Source: Panorpa germanica (Eukaryota; Arthropoda; Insecta; Mecoptera; Panorpidae). From it: a stretch of DNA of 64,000 bases. Below are positions 11,521 to 22,642 of this stretch, piece by piece. The DNA lies in NCBI GenBank assembly GCA_963678705.1, contig CAVMBN010000206.1, forward strand, positions 19,001 to 83,000, read 5' to 3'. Position 1 is the first letter of the stretch, and every line of letters begins with the position of its first letter. Below the pieces are notes generated by a model that saw only the letters and a program-made list of their open reading frames with translations, had not been told where the DNA came from and ran no database searches. A program made the translations under genes and the position numbers.

Positions 11521-13523
11521 TAAAATCTTGTTGTTCATGGAACTTGGCCTTCAGATCCTAGATTCTGTTTATTTGGCTAGTAGGTCCTGAGGTACCTTCT
11601 TTTTCAGTCTGCGTACTGCATCTAATAATTACCCACATTATTCGTGAATTCATAATTAGTAATACGTACTTAAATGCTTCGATTTCTTAATCATAATTCT
11701 TTGCATAACTTAAAATAGTATGAACTTATCCTACAGAGTTTGAACAGAAAATCACTGTGACAAAATCAAATTAAATTATAAATATTATCTTACAGAATAA
11801 GTACCTTATATATATATATATATCCATTATTCTGTTGATATTTCTCACAGGTCCAGTTAATTTAAATGCTGTAAGGAACCCGTCAACTTGTGTCACCTTT
11901 TTCTAAAATAAAATAGATTTTATAAATAAATAGTAATAATATTGAACTTGTAATATTAAATATTAAAATATTAATTTAAACACCTGTAAATATAGGTTAG
12001 AAATTGTTTATAGTAAAAGAATAAATATACACAACACTGGTAGAATAAATGCTATTATATTTATTAGATCGTTTATTTTAATTTAATTGTAGTTATTACT
12101 GTAATTATTAAGCACTTTATCATTTACTTACTTTATTTGCAATATTTATCAGAGTATAATATTATAACAAACACACAATTCAGTGGTTTGTGATCTGACA
12201 GCTGAATTAGAGTTCAGATGCTGTATTTTAAAGCGGGAAATTTAATTTCACAAAACGATTAATTTGACAAATAATAAAAATAGCAAATAAACATTATTCA
12301 ATATACTAATCATTACATTATAATTGAAGTAAAATGAAATATAAAAGGCATTGATAGATATACACTTTTCTGATCTCTGCATAATATTAATAAAATTAAT
12401 TAACTTAAAGATTAATTAATCAACATTATTAAATTAATAATTGATAAGTGTCTCGCAATATTCAACAGTCAATTGCAACTACAAAATTAGCATTTCATTT
12501 CAAAATATAAACCCCTTTGTAATAAAACAAAATATAAACAATATGTCTTGTACATGGAGATAAATTATATTAAAAAAATTATTTTAGATACAAATGTTTA
12601 TCGCAACTTGGCAATGTAGTATGCGTTGAGTGTACAATGCCTTTATTAAATACTTCTAATGTCGATTGCTATAGCTTTAATGTTTATCATTGTCGTGAAA
12701 TAATTCTCAGTTAAATACGTCCGTGTTTTTTTTATAATTCATATGAATATAGATAAAAATGCCGCATTACTCTATACACTATTTTCTCTAATTTATTCCT
12801 CTACAAAATATATCAGTTTCTTTTTAAAATCTGTAGAACCGTTCTTGAGATATACTTTTTGATTTTGAATTTGGCGCCTATAAATGTCTATAGAAGAATC
12901 TGCAAACACTATCAGCAAACGGATAAAATATTTTCTTGATTTCAATTAGTTGTTAATTATTTTATTAGATTGGTCTAGAAACTATATCCATCTCTTTCCT
13001 TCAACTGCCAATCATTACGCAATTGATCGCAATGTCTCAAGCTCGTCTTTACATCTGTAATACATAATCCATCGACAAAAACTAACTTTAAATTCAATTA
13101 TTTATTTTATAAATATTTTTCTAGTAATATTGCTGTCTCTTTCGTTTTGTATAGAAAAATCCTAATCTGAAGTAAGCACTGCTCTAACACGATAAAATAA
13201 TTTTTCTCTAAAAACAAATATTGTAAAATAGTTAACAGAACTTGTGATGACTTAGCGGTGATTGACCTCAGTGCAGGTGGTTAAAAATAAACAAAACACG
13301 TTGCGTTGTTTCCATGTTTACATAAGTAAAATTAAAGTATTGTTTAAATAAATTAACAATTTTGCACGATCAAATATTTTAAGAGAAATAGTTTTAAAAA
13401 TAATTTTAATTCTAATTTATAATGAATTATTTTTGTTTATACTCTGTTGTATAAAGGAGATGGCAACATTCATAAAAGAGAAGAGGGTATGAAAAAATCA
13501 TAGTTATCTATTTTTTATTTTAA
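11521..13523. other. Noncoding DNA with a possible upstream exon
   Basis: On the minus strand an acceptor TTTTAG precedes 28 stop-free codons at about 11815-11898 that run into a (TA) tract at 11808-11822; this could be an early exon of the INCENP-like gene but I cannot confirm it. The rest, to 13523, is AT-rich without recognisable content. A phrase GTAGAACCGTTCTTGAGAT lies near 12834-12852, similar to phrases elsewhere in the window. Confidence 0.35.
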
Positions 13524-14066
13524 GGCCCTCCGCACACGACGTGGCTGGTTGCAAACCTTATCCCGAATCTGCCCGAATCGAATGTGATTACATCTGTTGT
13601 TAGTGAGAGATCGAACGTGTATGCGAGTGAGATAAAATACGAGGAAACCCATACGAGTCGACTGATTGCAAACTAAAGGAGAAACGAAGTTTTCAACGAA
13701 AACGAGCACGAGCCATGTCGAGCCGTGTATCGTGACTCTATAGAATTTTTAACAATAGCAGAACAGGTGATTCAATTGTGTTATATTTGATTGTATATAT
13801 ATATGTATTTAAATACTTTTGAATTGTATTTGTAAACATCTCTGTTGATGAAACCAACAGTGCCCTGCGACCGAGAAATATAGTCGCTGAATATATGCTC
13901 AAAACCAGTTTAAAATCAGTTTAGTTACGTTTGTGTTGCGTGTTTTATCTCACTCGTAAACACGTTCGTTCTTTTACTAACAACGCAGTTGTAATCACAT
14001 TCGGTTCGGCAGATTATTCGGGGCTAAGGTTTGCAACCAGTCGCCGCCCCGTCTGCGGATGCCCTC
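13524..14066. mobile_element. Foldback MITE with long terminal inverted repeats
   Basis: The left end (GGCCCTCCGCACACGACG) is mirrored at the right end (CCGTCTGCGGATGCCCTC). The inverted similarity extends inward through GGCTGGTTGCAAACCTTA, the TGTGATTACA region and the GTGAGATAAAA region, more than 120 bases per arm. The middle is AT-rich and has no transposase frame. I see no convincing target duplication, so superfamily is open. Its GC-richer arms stand out from the surrounding sequence. Confidence 0.65.
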
Positions 14067-15225
14067 AGAAAGATGCCTATAATTTTTAGGCGGCCTTGTG
14101 CATAAAATTAATACAATCAATAATAATTATGTGTTCACTGTTAAAGGGTCACTATAATAACATCGATAACGTTATTGTATTTATAACATTGTCTTAAAAT
14201 ATTAAATAAAAAGATTCATAATATAACGATAAAATAAAGAAAATTAGTAGTAACACTTCGAGTGACGGTCCCCATACAAGTCCAAAACAATATCTAATAG
14301 TAAGTTATTGAGTTTGCGTGGTAACGGAAGGGGTAAACATGAGGAGAGACGTGTGATTTGTTTCATCATCATAGCTATCTAAAAATTGTAATAATTATAT
14401 CACTTTGTCCAATGCCCTTGCGTTAAGCTGATGTATAGTGTCGGTGATCCCGAACATTTACGAAATAAATCGAAAAGAAGGCTTCGTTTTTAAATGTTCT
14501 GTTGTTTGTTCAAGAACGTAAATACTGATTTTTGTATTTTATTAAAAATACAATATGGTTTTGAGAATGCGTGTAATTTTTAAAACTAAATAATTAAAGT
14601 GGAGGGGATAACTATTAATTGTTTTGTATGATAAAAAAAGTAGCGAAAATTTGAATCTATGATTTTGCAGGTCTAAAACAAATACCGGAGAGACGGAGAA
14701 ATATATATTTTATATTATATATTTTATATTATATATTTATATATTATTTAGAATATTCCCAAATAGTTAAATCTTTGTAAACAAATTAAAATAATCATCC
14801 TACCTTGTTTCATAAATATGTAAACAACACAAATCCTTTCTAGCAGGATTATCCAATGACTTGCAGGACCCAGGTCCCCACATTTTCCAAATATGTATTT
14901 ATTGCAGACTTTATTGAGAATGCAAGCAGCTTTACAGCAGATCGAGGGTTTACTAAAAAGTAAATCAGTGTTATTTCAGACATAGTACTTTTCATATACA
15001 TTGAGGAATGTTTTTGTAAAAGAAAATCATGAAATGAAACTAAGTGCTCACTAACTCACTCGCTTAAACCTCTACATTCTCATACATTATTAAGGTTTAT
15101 TTAACAAAAAAAAAAGGTTTATCTGTTACCTTTACCTGTTTGTTTTGGTTAATATAATGCAAGGTAAGGTAAGTAACGTAACAAAAGTAGATAATTAACA
15201 TTTTCTAACGTATAAATAAATAGAT
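14067..15225. other. Noncoding DNA with a dispersed-repeat match and AT tract
   Basis: About 14192-14275 resembles 18919-19010; both contain TCTTAAAATATTAAAT and later GTAACACTTCGAGTGACG. An interrupted TATAT/TTTATATTA tract runs 14700-14752. At 15148-15192 a GTTAATATAATG phrase with GGTAAGGTAAG steps recurs at 15660-15704, flanking the next foldback element. No gene seen. Confidence 0.4.
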
Positions 15226-15646
15226 GGTAATTATTCGATATAGCTACACCTTTTGTATTTGAATCTTATAAAAAACCCACTGCATTTTCGTATGTTTTAT
15301 GACGATTGTTCTATATAGTCAAAACATGTACAAATTACTGCGTAATATACGTTATACCTCTTTTTACTTAGAAAAAGACAATATGAACGGTTAAAGTTAA
15401 ATTTTCAAATTTGAGGTTAGAAATAAAATAACAATGTTCCATATAAATGCGTAAATGGCGTCATATTTCACATTTATTGGTTAACTTTAAGCATAAATTC
15501 TGTATATTTTTTAATAAAAAATGGTATAAGGTATATTACGTGTGATTTGTACATGTTTTCACTATAACAAAAGCAACAACGAAAGTGCAATAGTTTTTTT
15601 ATAAGACTCAAAACAAAAGGTGTAGCTCTATCGAATAATAATTACC
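15226..15646. mobile_element. Foldback (palindromic) element, copy A
   Basis: The 421-bp segment is an imperfect palindrome over nearly its whole length. It starts GGTAATTATTCGATATAGCT and ends with the complement; the core TIR is AGCTACACCTTTTGT. Inner parts such as AACATGTACAAAT also pair across the centre. A relative lies at 35313-35696. It has no coding capacity. Similar flanks on both sides (15148-15192 and 15660-15704) suggest it sits within, or caused, a local direct duplication. Confidence 0.65.
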
Positions 15647-15994
15647 CCTGTTTTTTTTTTTGTTAATATAATGTAAAGTAAGGTATGGTAACAAAAATAG
15701 ATATAATCAAAATCACGATAGATCGGCGGTGACTTATACTTAAAAGAGGTTATAAGAGCGGTATAAATTTATAATGAATTTTGTCTTATTCGTTTCTATA
15801 TACATTATAGAAAAATAAAAGATGTAATGTTACGTATCAAATGAATAGATTGTTAATTAAAACCTTTTCCATTTATTTAATGACTATATACATATATATC
15901 GTGTAGAATTATGTAAAACCCCGTTAAATGTAATGTTAACGTAAACAAAAAATGATCTGGCGTTATTTTAGGTTAAAACAAACAAACGCAATAA
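15647..15994. repeat. Body of the duplicated block, copy A, left part
   Basis: This region continues the similarity with 35697-35955, sharing AAAAGATGTAATGTTACGTA, AATGAATAGATTGTTAATTA and TTATTTTAGGTTAAAACA. Copy A has about 100 bases (near 15700-15810) that copy B lacks. No gene. Confidence 0.6.
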
Positions 15995-16642
15995 GGGGGC
16001 GTCCATAAATTACGTGAGGTGTTTTTTTTAATTTTCTGTCACTCCCTCCCCCCCGGGTGAGATGTCGTGAGATTTTATTCAACCCCCTCCCCCATCCCCC
16101 AATCTCACGTGAGATTTTTCAAAATGTGGGTTTCTTACGTAAACACGTTGGATTGTTATTGTAAAAAGAAAAAGAAAATTTGCTTCATGCTTTTATTTAC
16201 GACTAGTTAAGACTAGTAATCAATATTGCTGAGAGTTTAATTATAAGTGTAATAAAAATTTAACAATAGAATACTTAAATCGTCATTACTGTGATTAAAA
16301 AAAGAATATCTACTCTAATTCAGTCCATGGAGAATCATGCGCGGTCTCAAGAGAGACTATTGGAACCAACATGTCCATATGATTTTCAGTAAAATCATCT
16401 GCTCCTTCAACTTCGTTCTGATCTAGCCACTCTAAGCCGTTGGCGCTTGCGCACAGTAACTCATTAGCTCGTCTTGTGACAATCCGTGAGGGTCCAAATA
16501 GTATAATTTTTTTTTGTTTCAATCAGAAAAAAAATTGCGTGATATTTGCCGAGACCCCCCCTCTCTCCAACGGAAGATTAGATGAGATTTGACTCGACCC
16601 CCTCCCTCCCTTAAACATCTCACGTAATTTATGGACGCCCCC
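15995..16642. mobile_element. TIR element with GGGGGCGTCC ends
   Basis: A perfect 24-bp terminal inverted repeat (GGGGGCGTCCATAAATTACG then TGAG) bounds 648 bp. TAA lies directly outside each end, compatible with a 3-bp target duplication as in PIF/Harbinger, though other superfamilies cannot be excluded. The paralogous block at 35950 lacks the insertion, which supports both borders. C-rich tracts (about 16046-16100 and 16554-16614) sit just inside the ends. The middle has a short minus-strand open frame of higher GC than its surroundings. Confidence 0.75.
16310..16522 (-). CDS. 70-codon open frame inside the TIR element, unknown
   Basis: The frame encodes an acidic, well-mixed peptide ending DSPWTELE, with GPSRIVTRRANELL near the start. 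It does not resemble a transposase domain I know. Composition is more gene-like and GC-richer than the rest of the element, so it may be a captured host exon or a remnant of the element's own accessory gene. Expression is unproven. Confidence 0.25.
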   Translation of the reverse strand: MKQKKIILFGPSRIVTRRANELLCASANGLEWLDQNEVEGADDFTENHMDMLVPIVSLETAHDSPWTELE

Positions 16643-16788
16643 TAACCAAATCTGATGCAACAGAAAATAATACGTATTATATATATGTAGTATAACAAAC
16701 AATATAAATAAGCATGTTTTACCTTAAGAAAAATGTGAAAATCTACCACACACACATAATATTTATATTAAGTATCAATCGTTTAATT

Positions 16789-17611
16789 CAGCGGTTCTCA
16801 AAGTGTGGGGCGCGACCCCTAAGGGGGGCGCAATGAAGGCTCAGGGGGGGCCCAAAGCTTGGTTGAAAAATTAATTAAATTTACTTTACTTCCAACTATG
16901 CTTTCTATAGCATTAAAAATATTTTAATGAGAACTTGGACGGTTTGGCATGGATTCAAAATCCGTTCAAATCATCAGTTGATGAGTGTCTTCCTCAACAT
17001 GAAGGAAAAAGAAAATCTCATTGACCTCCAAGGTGACACTGGGCTTAAAATGAAGTTTTAAGAATCTTCTCTCACATCGTTCTGGATTGGTGTACAAAAG
17101 GAACATCCAATTTTGAGTGAAAGGGCATTTAAAATACTCACTCCATTCCCAATACTCACTTACTCTTGTGAAACTGGGTTTTCTGCTCTAGCTGCCATGA
17201 AGAGTAAATATCGCTCAAGACTGGATGTGACCAAGGAACTCAGAGTATAGCGTTATTAGAACTGACCCCGCGTTTCAAGAAACTATGCGCAGAAAAAACA
17301 AGCACATCCTTCACACTGAAGCTCTTTTTATTATTATTGCTTGGAGTTACAAATAACAATTATGTACTATAGTAGCTAAAATACCTAAATAAATATTAAT
17401 TCTTTGTATAGAATTTGTTGTTTGATTACAATTAAACATATTGCCCCATTAGAGTATGCATAGAATGTGCAAAACTTAACTAAATAAAAATTGACTGTAA
17501 AATGTTAAAATGGGACTCCCTTATAATAAATAGTACGCTTACATGTAGGGGGGCCCGGCTTACAGCTGGATTATGCAAGGGGGCTCGAAGTATAAAGTTT
17601 GAGAACCGCTG
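16789..17611 (+). mobile_element. hAT element remnant (Buster/ZBED-like), 8-bp TSD
   Basis: The ends are perfect 14-bp inverted repeats (CAGCGGTTCTCAAA and its complement), flanked by the 8-bp duplication GTTTAATT (16781-16788 and 17612-17619). This is a textbook hAT insertion; the paralogous block near 36090 has a single GTTTAATT. Inside, 17137-17250 on the plus strand encodes the transposase dimerisation region (YSCETGFSALAAMKSKYRS then RLDV), ending at a stop. ELTPRFKKLC follows in another frame. Most of the transposase, including the DDE core, is deleted, so it is an internally truncated, inactive copy. Confidence 0.85.
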
Positions 17612-17906
17612 GTTTAATTGAATAAATAAGTAAAATAACACAACATATATTAAAAGAACACGACGTGAAAAATATAGACTTTTAGGTCTTACGTGTGCTG
17701 TGTAATTAACGTTCCAAGCATGGTATGTCATAATAAATGTAACGCTTTTGCAATCCATCTAATGCACGGCTCTAGTATGGCCCCACTGGGCCCCCTTAAT
17801 AAAAACATTATATAAATTTTATAAAGGAGAGTCTAGACTACCTCATATAAAAATTTCAGACTTCTAGGTCTTACGTGTGCTGTGTAATTAACGTTCCAAG
17901 CATGGT
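17612..17906. repeat. End of block copy A and a 49-bp direct repeat
   Basis: Similarity to the block copy at 36100-36157 ends near 17665 at AAAAGAACACGACG. Right after it, 17676-17724 is repeated at 17858-17906 with a single mismatch (both carry GGTCTTACGTGTGCTGTGTA). The spacing is 182 bases. The interval contains a C-rich patch (GGCCCCACTGGGCCCCC, 17780-17796). The pair could be long direct repeats left by a lost element. Confidence 0.55.
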
Positions 17907-20900
17907 GATACGTTTCATAGGTTTTTATCATTTTATATTTCAAGTTAAGAATCGTTTAAGTAGTTTGTTTGTCACATCGAGGTCACAAATAATTCATATT
18001 ACTTATGAAGATTATAATTTAAACTTCTATACTAACTATATTAGTACAATAATTTGAAAACTCACCGATATTCTTTTATTCTTTTCTTGAATACGAGTAT
18101 ATAATCTTCTCCAAAATTTCTTTCAAATCTAGAACATTAGAGTTTTCCTTCTTTGTTCTCGCAATTTCATGCCCTTACTTTGCAACCAGTAATTAAGATT
18201 CTATTTTTTTTCACGCAAGCCTCTGCGAGTAGTACTCTTCTCCGCTTCTTTTTAACATCAATAGTTTTAGTCATTTACGCCATCAGCTAGGAGATCTCCG
18301 TCAATCTGACCTGGTGTGCATGAGTATACTTTGTTATGATGTCCATTTCCACGATATTGATCAGCACTGAGCTCAGCCGCCTATGTTACATTTATCTAAA
18401 AAACAATTATATAATTTAATATTAAAGCAAAAAAAGTTTTTGACAATATTTATAAAACATGGATTGTGCAGTTCGATTCCTTCTTTGATGAGCGCGTGAA
18501 ATTTGTGTCATTTGTAAGTTTGTAAGAAAAGGAAAAAATGCGTGAAAAAATGTCAATGTTTATCATTTTTTAAAAAGTTTATTATCTATCTATTGTTAAT
18601 TAATTAAAAAGAAATTATTTTATTATTGTAATTTCAACAAATTAAACAAATTGAACATGTTCAAAATCAATAATCAGTACATTTATGTAAGAATTACGTA
18701 TAATTTACGTTACACTCTGAGGACCAGTGCATTTGTTTAACTAAGCTTGTTTTAAGCTAATATTAACCAACACAAATTAAAAACACTGCAGCTTCATTAA
18801 TTAAGAATTTTCTCATTAATATTTTAAGACAATGTTAAAAATGCATTCTGAGACATATTTCAACGCCAGATCGAACAGTAACATGTTTTCCATGAAATTT
18901 AATCTATTTACAACAATATCTTAAAATATTAAATTAATTAAATACATAATTAACGAAATTACAGTATTTTTAATTAGTTAAGTAACACTTCGAGTGACGA
19001 CCCCTATACAATTTTCTTTGAAATTTTAAAACATTCTAAAGCAATAAATAAATAAAAGGGTTGCTAATAATATTCCCTAATTAAGTAATGCAGGCTTTAT
19101 ATTTTATAAATCTTATAGTTAGGGAAACCTGCTTCTAAAAAGACCCAGGGTGCATTGTACACAATAAAAAAGCGATAAACGAAATAAATTACAGATAAAT
19201 AAGGGAGTAAAAATGTTTTAAGACAGTTTTGTCCATCTTCTCATGATTCAAACTTGTCTTTTGTATGCCTTAGTCTAAAAAGACTTTTGTAAATTATTCT
19301 TTAAATTAAAAAACAAGTGCATATCACAATTAGTTTAATATTTTACTTATTTGTAATTCGTTTGTTGGTTTGGATATTTGATTTATTAGTTTTATTCCTT
19401 CAAATTGTGACAATCGTTATTTTTAGCGTACTTTTTGACAACAATTTATCTTAGCCAAACGACTTTTAATTGACCAATAAATAAATAAAATATTTAATTT
19501 CAACGTAAATTTTACATAAACATTATTACATTACATAATATAAAATAATTATTGATTTTGAACTTGAAAGAAATAACAAAATTACAAGTGTGGATATAAA
19601 ATAGAACCATATTCAAATTCTAAATTATATTTAATTTTTTTTTATATATAAAAACGAAATTTTATCAACAAAAATTTATTTTTTATATAAAAAAAATTAT
19701 TATTTTTGTTTTGATAAAAAAAAAAGAACTTTTATACATATGTAATATAATATATTATAAATTTTAAATATATTTAAAAAAAAAATCTAAAAATTCATAT
19801 CAAAAATTAATGGTCATATATTTTAAATTTATAATTTTGACAGTCATAATATTGTGAGGTGTACTTATGGATAAAAGGCTTGCAAGCATAAGAAGAATAT
19901 GTTGTGAACAAAATCTTAAATTCTAGAAATGTATATTACATGTACTGATAAAGTTAACTATCAGGATCTCAAATGTGATTTGTTTTAAATTAAAAAACCA
20001 GGGACAAAACTTTGCAAAACAATTTTATTTTCTGCACTACCGGGCTTTATTAAGTTAAGGCAACAAAACTTCCGAATCTTATCCTACCAAGACTACATTC
20101 TTAGCAGAAAATGAGCCTCCTAGTATTCATCCACATTTTATGGTTGTCTTCTTCTTTAAAGCAATAATTGTATTAGTTGATTTTTTGTTTCTTTCTGTCC
20201 TACACGCTACTGTATATAGTTATTTCATGTTGATATTAAATTTAGACAGAAAAATTGATGTCCTTATTAAATATTTATTAATAAATTCTATATTTGGTAC
20301 ATGCCAAATGAGCCCCACTTCTCTAGAGGACAGAAATGTCCAAAATGTTCGTTAGGGGCCCTCTGGCACGAAGGGAACCCCAATTTTTCTGAATTGTAGG
20401 TATTTTTTGTTATTAATTATTAAAATTTGTCATAAAATTGAAACTTATCATATCGAAATTTAAAATATATATATATTTATATAGTGGGACACATTCAAAT
20501 GCGTTTTAACCAAGGAATGGTATTTGAGTTGTTTCGCAGACACCTTTATCATGAGAGGAAGTTACCTGTCTCTTTGTTTTTACGATTTCCTGAACAGCAA
20601 ATTACTAAATATATAAAATACACCTTTATTAATTGCAGTGCTCTGTTATATTGATAAACATTAAAGCAGAAGCTGCTCTTCGTGAACCTGGTGCCTACCC
20701 AAAATGTACGGTTGCCTTTTTTAAAGCATTTGAACGTGACACTATATTATTTATTAAATTGGTCCACTTTTTCGCATAATAATTCGAATTTGAAAAGTCT
20801 GATAAGGTAAAAAAATATGTGACAGGCAAAAATGTCACGTTATTAGAACTTTTTAATTAATTAATTTCTTTTTTCTTTTTTTTTGTTAATTTATTTTAAA

Positions 20901-20962
20901 AAAAATAAAACAAAAAAAACAAATGCTTTAATGTTTTTTCATATCGATTTTTTAATATATAT
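17907..20962. other. Very AT-rich noncoding DNA
   Basis: No gene of confidence. A minus-strand 38-codon stretch at 18267-18380 lies behind a good acceptor (AACATAG) and ends in a stop; it could be a last exon of something but I do not recognise it (it contains HHNKVYSCTPGQIDGDLLAD). A dispersed-repeat relative lies at 18919-19010. Positions 19600-19830 are nearly pure A/T. Nothing else is recognisable up to the provirus. Confidence 0.4.
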
Positions 20963-21199
20963 TGTTACCACGCGTGCCAGCTCTAAAGGCCACCCAACAT
21001 ACCCCCTTATCTAATCTAAACATCCTGGGATAGAATTACAATTAAGTTAGTATATAAGTAACCATGTAATCTCGGACCACCAGTCTTACTCCAACCTCTG
21101 AATAGCCAGAAGGTCTTGTAATAAATATATCAATAAAATAATTGTTTAAAGTTAATTAAATTGTTTTTTTTATTAACTTCAGTAAATCAAAAGTTAATT
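20963..21199 (+). repeat. 5' LTR
   Basis: It starts TGTTACCACGCG and ends AGTTAATT. It contains a TATA box (TATATAAG, 21051-21058), an initiator-like CCAGTC 30 bases downstream, and AATAAA signals at 21120-21125 and 21132-21137. It is identical to 28269-28505. Confidence 0.95.
21051..21085 (+). promoter_or_regulatory. Provirus core promoter (TATA plus initiator)
   Basis: TATATAAG at 21051-21058 is followed about 30 bases later by ACCAGTC (21079-21085), matching the insect initiator. Transcription likely begins near 21082, giving the R region start. The same pair recurs in the 3' LTR. Confidence 0.65.
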
Positions 21200-21209
21200 G
21201 GCGCAGTCG
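21199..21209 (+). other. Primer binding site, tRNA-Ser type
   Basis: TGGCGCAGTCG directly at the LTR border is complementary to the 3' end of serine tRNA, the primer used by the 17.6/297 lineage. The first T is shared with the LTR end. Confidence 0.8.
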
Positions 21210-21407
21210 TACGGATATTAAGAAATTACAAATCGCTGTAAATTTTTCCATTTCAATGGATTAACTTAATAATTCGAAAACCTACACAATAATTAAGTTA
21301 AACTTAATAAATAGTTAAAGTGAAAATAAATAAATAAGTGAGTGAGTGAAATAATAAAAAAGGAACACGGGAGCACAAGACATACAACTAGACGACCTGG
21401 AATCATC

Positions 21408-21443
21408 ATGCTTCTAGAACTGGCTGTAATGATCTCAATGTGA
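21408..21443 (+). other. Leader ATG with splice donor for env
   Basis: In the unspliced RNA this is an 11-codon upstream frame ending in TGA at 21441-21443. It contains a strong donor, GTGAGTACC, at 21440, so in spliced RNA its first 32 bases become the first coding exon of env. The codons are mostly hydrophobic, as expected for the beginning of a signal peptide. Another tiny upstream frame (ATG at 21256, two codons) precedes it. Confidence 0.65.
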
Positions 21444-21538
21444 GTACCATTTTCAAGTATCCCTTCTTTTATTATTCCCTCTGATAATTAAATAATACAT
21501 AAATATAAGAATATTGAAGAAAAAATATATACATTATA

Positions 21539-22642
21539 ATGGCGTATAACACATTTATATCGTACATTAAAGAATTCAACGGAGACAATTCACTATCAAC
21601 GTTCTTACAAAGTTGTGATAACGTGATTAAGAAATTTGCTTTACCGGATATTCCTGCAAACGCTGCAGACAACGCGTTACTATTACTTGCAGTAAAAAGT
21701 AAAATTGTTGGAAAAGCAAACGCAATAATAGAGTATAGAAACACCCATACTTGGGATGACTTAAGAGCTATACTAATATCGAACTACAATGAAAACAAAT
21801 CGGAAACGACATTAACAAGAGAACTGATGTTACTCCGGCAAAGAGGAGATACTGCAATGATCTTTTACGACAAATGCAACAAAATCAGAAATGATTTATA
21901 TAATGTAGCACAAATTGGAGGATTAGACCCCCTAGTGAAGACTCATAAATTAAAATTGTATGATAACTTAACACTAGAAGCCTTTTTGACTGGTCTTAAT
22001 GAACCATTAGGATCACAACTTAGAGTTCAGAATATTGCTAAAATGGAGGAGATTTTAAAAATAATCATGAGAGAAGACACTCTAAAAACAAATAGAATTC
22101 AACAACTGAAACTGATGGGCGATATACCTAAACAATTTTACCCTCAGAGACCTCCACCCCAAAGACCACAATATAGACCATCATACCACCCTCAAAATAA
22201 TTATAATCCAGCACAACAAACATCTCAAAGTAAATCATGGTATCCCAACCAAAATAATTATAACCCATCTCAACAAAATAGACCATCCTACTCAAACCAA
22301 AGAGCTGAACCATCAACCTCTTATCAACCTTTTAAAAAGCCTCAATCTCAACAAACGAAGCAAACGAATGTTTGGAATAAAAAACCCCAAATGCCCATTC
22401 GAAAACATTGGACTCCTATGGATACAACTTCCACGGTCAGACCAACCAACAACTGGAAGCCAACTTTTAGTACACCAGGCTTAAACTATGTTGCCGAAGA
22501 ATTAAATAACATAGAAGGAGAGTTCGAAGAAGAGCAAGAATATGAAAGAGTTGAAGAAAATGAAGAATATTATGCATATGAAAACCAAGAGGAAAATACT
22601 CAGGATTTTCTCGAACACCTGGAACCCACAGAGAACATATAG
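21539..22642 (+). CDS. gag: Gag structural polyprotein
   Basis: Gag (367 residues) forms the particle core and binds the genomic RNA. Residues 1 to about 195 are a mostly helical capsid-like region. About 198-300 is rich in P, Q, N, Y and R (for example PPPQRPQYRPSYHPQNNY) and likely binds RNA; no CCHC zinc knuckle is present, which is usual for errantiviruses. About 325-367 is strongly acidic. The ATG at 21539 is the third in the leader, after two short upstream frames. The stop at 22640-22642 lies inside the start of the pol frame, which overlaps it in the -1 register from 22582. The frame shows no lesion. Confidence 0.9.
   Translation: MAYNTFISYIKEFNGDNSLSTFLQSCDNVIKKFALPDIPANAADNALLLLAVKSKIVGKANAIIEYRNTHTWDDLRAILISNYNENKSETTLTRELMLLRQRGDTAMIFYDKCNKIRNDLYNVAQIGGLDPLVKTHKLKLYDNLTLEAFLTGLNEPLGSQLRVQNIAKMEEILKIIMREDTLKTNRIQQLKLMGDIPKQFYPQRPPPQRPQYRPSYHPQNNYNPAQQTSQSKSWYPNQNNYNPSQQNRPSYSNQRAEPSTSYQPFKKPQSQQTKQTNVWNKKPQMPIRKHWTPMDTTSTVRPTNNWKPTFSTPGLNYVAEELNNIEGEFEEEQEYERVEENEEYYAYENQEENTQDFLEHLEPTENI

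Noticed and set aside
13515-13709. 64-codon minus-strand frame
   Set aside because: Lies within the arm of the foldback MITE; arms of this kind often read open by chance.
17480-17758. 92-codon minus-strand frame
   Set aside because: It crosses the right end of the hAT element and its target duplication, so it cannot be a gene that predates the insertion; no family resemblance.
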